A DNA stretch of 6,765 nt from XYA12-FULL-58-9 sp001798605 (GTDB taxonomy: Bacteria > Myxococcota > XYA12-FULL-58-9): the NCBI GenBank assembly GCA_036736205.1, contig DAINMX010000301.1, positions 1-6,765 of the forward strand. Direction: 5' to 3'. Positions 5,752 to 6,765 of the stretch are shown here, piece by piece. The first letter of the stretch is position 1; each line of letters opens with the position of its first letter. The position numbers and the translations under genes are program-made. The notes below the pieces were generated by a model. That model was not told the origin of the DNA. It was given only the letters and a program-made list of their open reading frames with translations, and ran no database searches.

Positions 5752-6359
5752 GGTGACACCAGCCTCTCGTAGAGATCGGGCCGTTCGCGTTCCAGGCATT
5801 TGCGCAGTTTTTCGCGGCATTGTTGCAGCAAGCGGCCGATGTATTGCTTGGATCCGCCGATTCGGGCGCCCACCTTCTCGTTGGTCATTCCTTCCTTGTA
5901 GTGTAGCCGAATCGCCTGTTGTGCCTTCGGCGTGAGCGCGCCCAAACACTGCTGCAGCCGCGGCATCATGGCCCGCAAATGACTGCCCTCCTCCTGTGAG
6001 ATGTCCCGCTCGTCAAAAAAAACATCCATGTCGGCAAAGTCGTAGCGGCCGCGCTTCTGCTTTTCCTTGAGACAATGCCGCACGGCCATCATGCGAAGAT
6101 AGGCGTGCAAAGCCCCTCGATCATCCAGATGGTCGACATATCGACTGAGAAACGCCTCCAAAACATCCACTGCGACCTCGTTGGCCACCAATCCTGGGCC
6201 AAGAATTCGCTCGCAGACCTCACACACACGGGGCCACTCGGCCTGCCAGAAGGCCGCCTGCGCAACGTCCTGCCGCTCCCTAAGGGCGGTCAGCGAGTAA
6301 TCTCGGGCGTTCACGCCATTCTCACTTGGCGACCTCTTCCCAGCCAGTCTGTTCTCCAC
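5748..6359 (-). CDS. ECF-like sigma-70 family RNA polymerase sigma factor
   Basis: 203 residues, the usual size for an ECF (group 4) sigma factor. Region 2 covers about 37-105 (FWQAEWPRVCEVCERIL, ANEVAVDVLEAFLSRY, LHAYLRMMAVRHCLKEKQKRGR), the part that binds core polymerase and the -10 element. A short acidic linker (107-125) follows. Region 4 covers about 132-190 (CLGALTPKAQQAIRLHY, then the helix-turn-helix GMTNEKVGARIGGSKQYIGRLLQQCREKL), which reads the -35 element. No region 1 or 3 is visible. The start is GTG 6359, with AGAGGT (6372-6377) 12 bp upstream, a rather long spacing; an in-frame TAA lies just before. GTG 6314 is an alternative that keeps both domains. The stop overlaps the anti-sigma ATG by 4 bp. 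By family rule it should drive its own operon when released, but no sigma-specific promoter was identified upstream. Confidence 0.85.
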   Translation of the reverse strand: MENRLAGKRSPSENGVNARDYSLTALRERQDVAQAAFWQAEWPRVCEVCERILGPGLVANEVAVDVLEAFLSRYVDHLDDRGALHAYLRMMAVRHCLKEKQKRGRYDFADMDVFFDERDISQEEGSHLRAMMPRLQQCLGALTPKAQQAIRLHYKEGMTNEKVGARIGGSKQYIGRLLQQCREKLRKCLERERPDLYERLVSP

Positions 6360-6391
6360 ACGGTCCGCGCGACCTCTTTATCACAGGGGCA

Positions 6392-6405
6392 TCGGCAAAG
6401 GCCGA
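6392..6405. promoter_or_regulatory. Short inverted repeat TCGGC-AAAG-GCCGA upstream of the sigma-factor gene
   Basis: Perfect 5-bp arms with a 4-base centre, 33 bp upstream of the sigma-factor GTG. The position fits an operator or a 5'-leader hairpin of the sigma operon. The arms are short, so chance is a real alternative. Confidence 0.25.
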
Positions 6406-6419
6406 AGTAAACCTAAAAA

Positions 6420-6460
6420 TGATCAATCCAACACGATGGCGTACGCCTAGGATATGATCA
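6420..6460. promoter_or_regulatory. Palindrome cluster in the divergent intergenic region (two TGATCA, one GGCGTACGCC) with a -10-like TATGAT
   Basis: TGATCA occurs at 6420-6425 and 6455-6460, flanking the perfect 10-bp palindrome GGCGTACGCC at 6438-6447. TATGAT at 6453-6458 matches a sigma-70 -10 box at five of six positions and would serve the plus-strand small gene, but no good -35 box stands 16-18 bp upstream of it. The cluster lies between two divergent genes, where shared control sites are expected. It is a candidate only. Confidence 0.3.
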
Positions 6461-6479
6461 CGGCCCTGTCACCTGGGGC

Positions 6480-6494
6480 TGGTGCCCGGCACCA
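6480..6494. promoter_or_regulatory. 15-bp palindrome TGGTGCC-C-GGCACCA, possible operator
   Basis: A perfect palindrome with 7-bp arms around one central base, ending 21 bp before the ATG of the small antitoxin-like gene and about 20 bp downstream of a -10-like TATGAT. Many antitoxins repress their own promoter through a palindrome in this position, so it is a plausible autoregulatory site. In RNA, a stem with a one-base loop is not feasible at full length, which favours a DNA-binding site over a hairpin. Confidence 0.35.
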
Positions 6495-6515
6495 ATTCCG
6501 TGTAGTCGCAGGAAG

Positions 6516-6707
6516 ATGGCTGAACGGGACGACATGCGAGACGAATACGACTTCACAGGCGGCGAGCGTGCCAAGTATGCCCGCCGTTTCTCGGAAGGTT
6601 CTAACGTTGTTGTGCTCGAGCCTGACATTGCCAAACGGTTCAGAACCGCAGACGAAGTGAACAAGGCCTTGCGCAAGCTAATGGACGCCGAGAAACGCTC
6701 CGCCTGA
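6516..6707 (+). CDS. Small antitoxin-like protein (ribbon-helix-helix-like), orphan in this window
   Basis: A 63-residue acidic/basic soluble protein with no signal peptide or membrane segment. The core MRDEYDFTGGERAKYARR (7-24) followed by EGSNVVVLEPDIAKRF and EVNKALRKLM resembles a widespread family of small bacterial proteins of the form MRxEYDFxxGxRxKYAxRYAxGTNVVVLxPDxAxxF..VNxALR, usually hypothetical or labelled antitoxin-like. The strand NVVVL followed by two helices, with VNKALR in the second, suggests a ribbon-helix-helix fold; this is pattern-based. The start at 6516 has AGGAAG directly against the ATG, which is tight; ATG 6534 (MRDEYDF) has GGGA upstream and is the alternative. No toxin gene is visible in the 58 bp that follow, and the upstream gene is a divergent sigma factor, so any partner lies beyond the window or does not exist. 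Confidence 0.65.
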   Translation: MAERDDMRDEYDFTGGERAKYARRFSEGSNVVVLEPDIAKRFRTADEVNKALRKLMDAEKRSA

Positions 6708-6765
6708 TTTCTAATGTTTCAGCTCTAGGATGGGCGAGATCCTTCGCCTTTAGGCGGAACCAAGA

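Noticed and set aside
5752..5949. Upstream extension of the anti-sigma frame to 5949
   Set aside because: The extra 66 residues lie wholly inside the sigma-factor gene in another frame and are basic low-complexity sequence. The ATG at 5751 has the classic ATGA coupling to the sigma stop.
6732..6756. Hairpins GGCGA/TCGCC and CGCC-TTTA-GGCG after the antitoxin-like gene as a terminator or attenuator
   Set aside because: The stems are only 4-5 bp, they compete for the same bases, and no T-tract follows before the window ends. Evidence is too weak for a terminator call.

Overview
The window looks like draft, scaffolded sequence (a run of exactly 100 Ns lies inside one gene) from a moderately GC-rich bacterium of the former Deltaproteobacteria, most likely a myxobacterium-like or other Myxococcota/Bradymonadales-type lineage. 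The pointers are the receiver-domain style of the leftmost gene (a C-terminal REC with the 'ADLTVPGGMGG ... SSGYSNDP' signature common in deltaproteobacterial hybrid kinases), the cysteine-rich lipoprotein built from modules typical of these bacteria, and the sigma/anti-sigma/caspase arrangement. This assignment is inferred from protein style only.

Layout, left to right. The + strand begins with the 3' end of a hybrid sensor histidine kinase (1-470). It converges, with 17 bp between stop codons, on a block of five minus-strand genes that fills 488-6359. In transcription order these are: an ECF-like sigma factor (5748-6359); a membrane anti-sigma factor with a zinc-binding N-terminus, one membrane helix and a periplasmic DUF4384-like domain (4936-5751); an exported caspase-family cysteine peptidase with a C-terminal beta-barrel-like region (3306-4946); a very cysteine-rich modular lipoprotein interrupted by the assembly gap (1328-3214); and a rhomboid-fold membrane protein that lacks both catalytic residues (488-1168). 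On the + strand at the right end is a small antitoxin-like gene (6516-6707), divergent from the sigma factor across a 156-bp region rich in short palindromes.

The first three minus-strand genes overlap (ATGA overlap, then an 11-bp overlap), so they almost certainly form one translationally coupled operon. The lipoprotein and rhomboid-like genes follow after 91 and 159 bp and may or may not share the transcript. The reading I favour is an envelope-sensing cassette: the anti-sigma factor holds the sigma factor at the membrane and exposes a sensor domain to the periplasm, and the same operon encodes a caspase-like protease exported to that compartment. Whether the protease acts on the anti-sigma factor, on the lipoprotein, or on something else cannot be told from sequence.

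Other structure: a perfect 17-bp tandem duplication sits on the two convergent stop codons, a perfect 12-bp in-frame tandem duplication lies in the anti-sigma linker, and an inverted repeat with internal hairpins lies upstream of the rhomboid-like gene. No tRNA, rRNA, CRISPR array, insertion sequence or convincing intrinsic terminator was seen.
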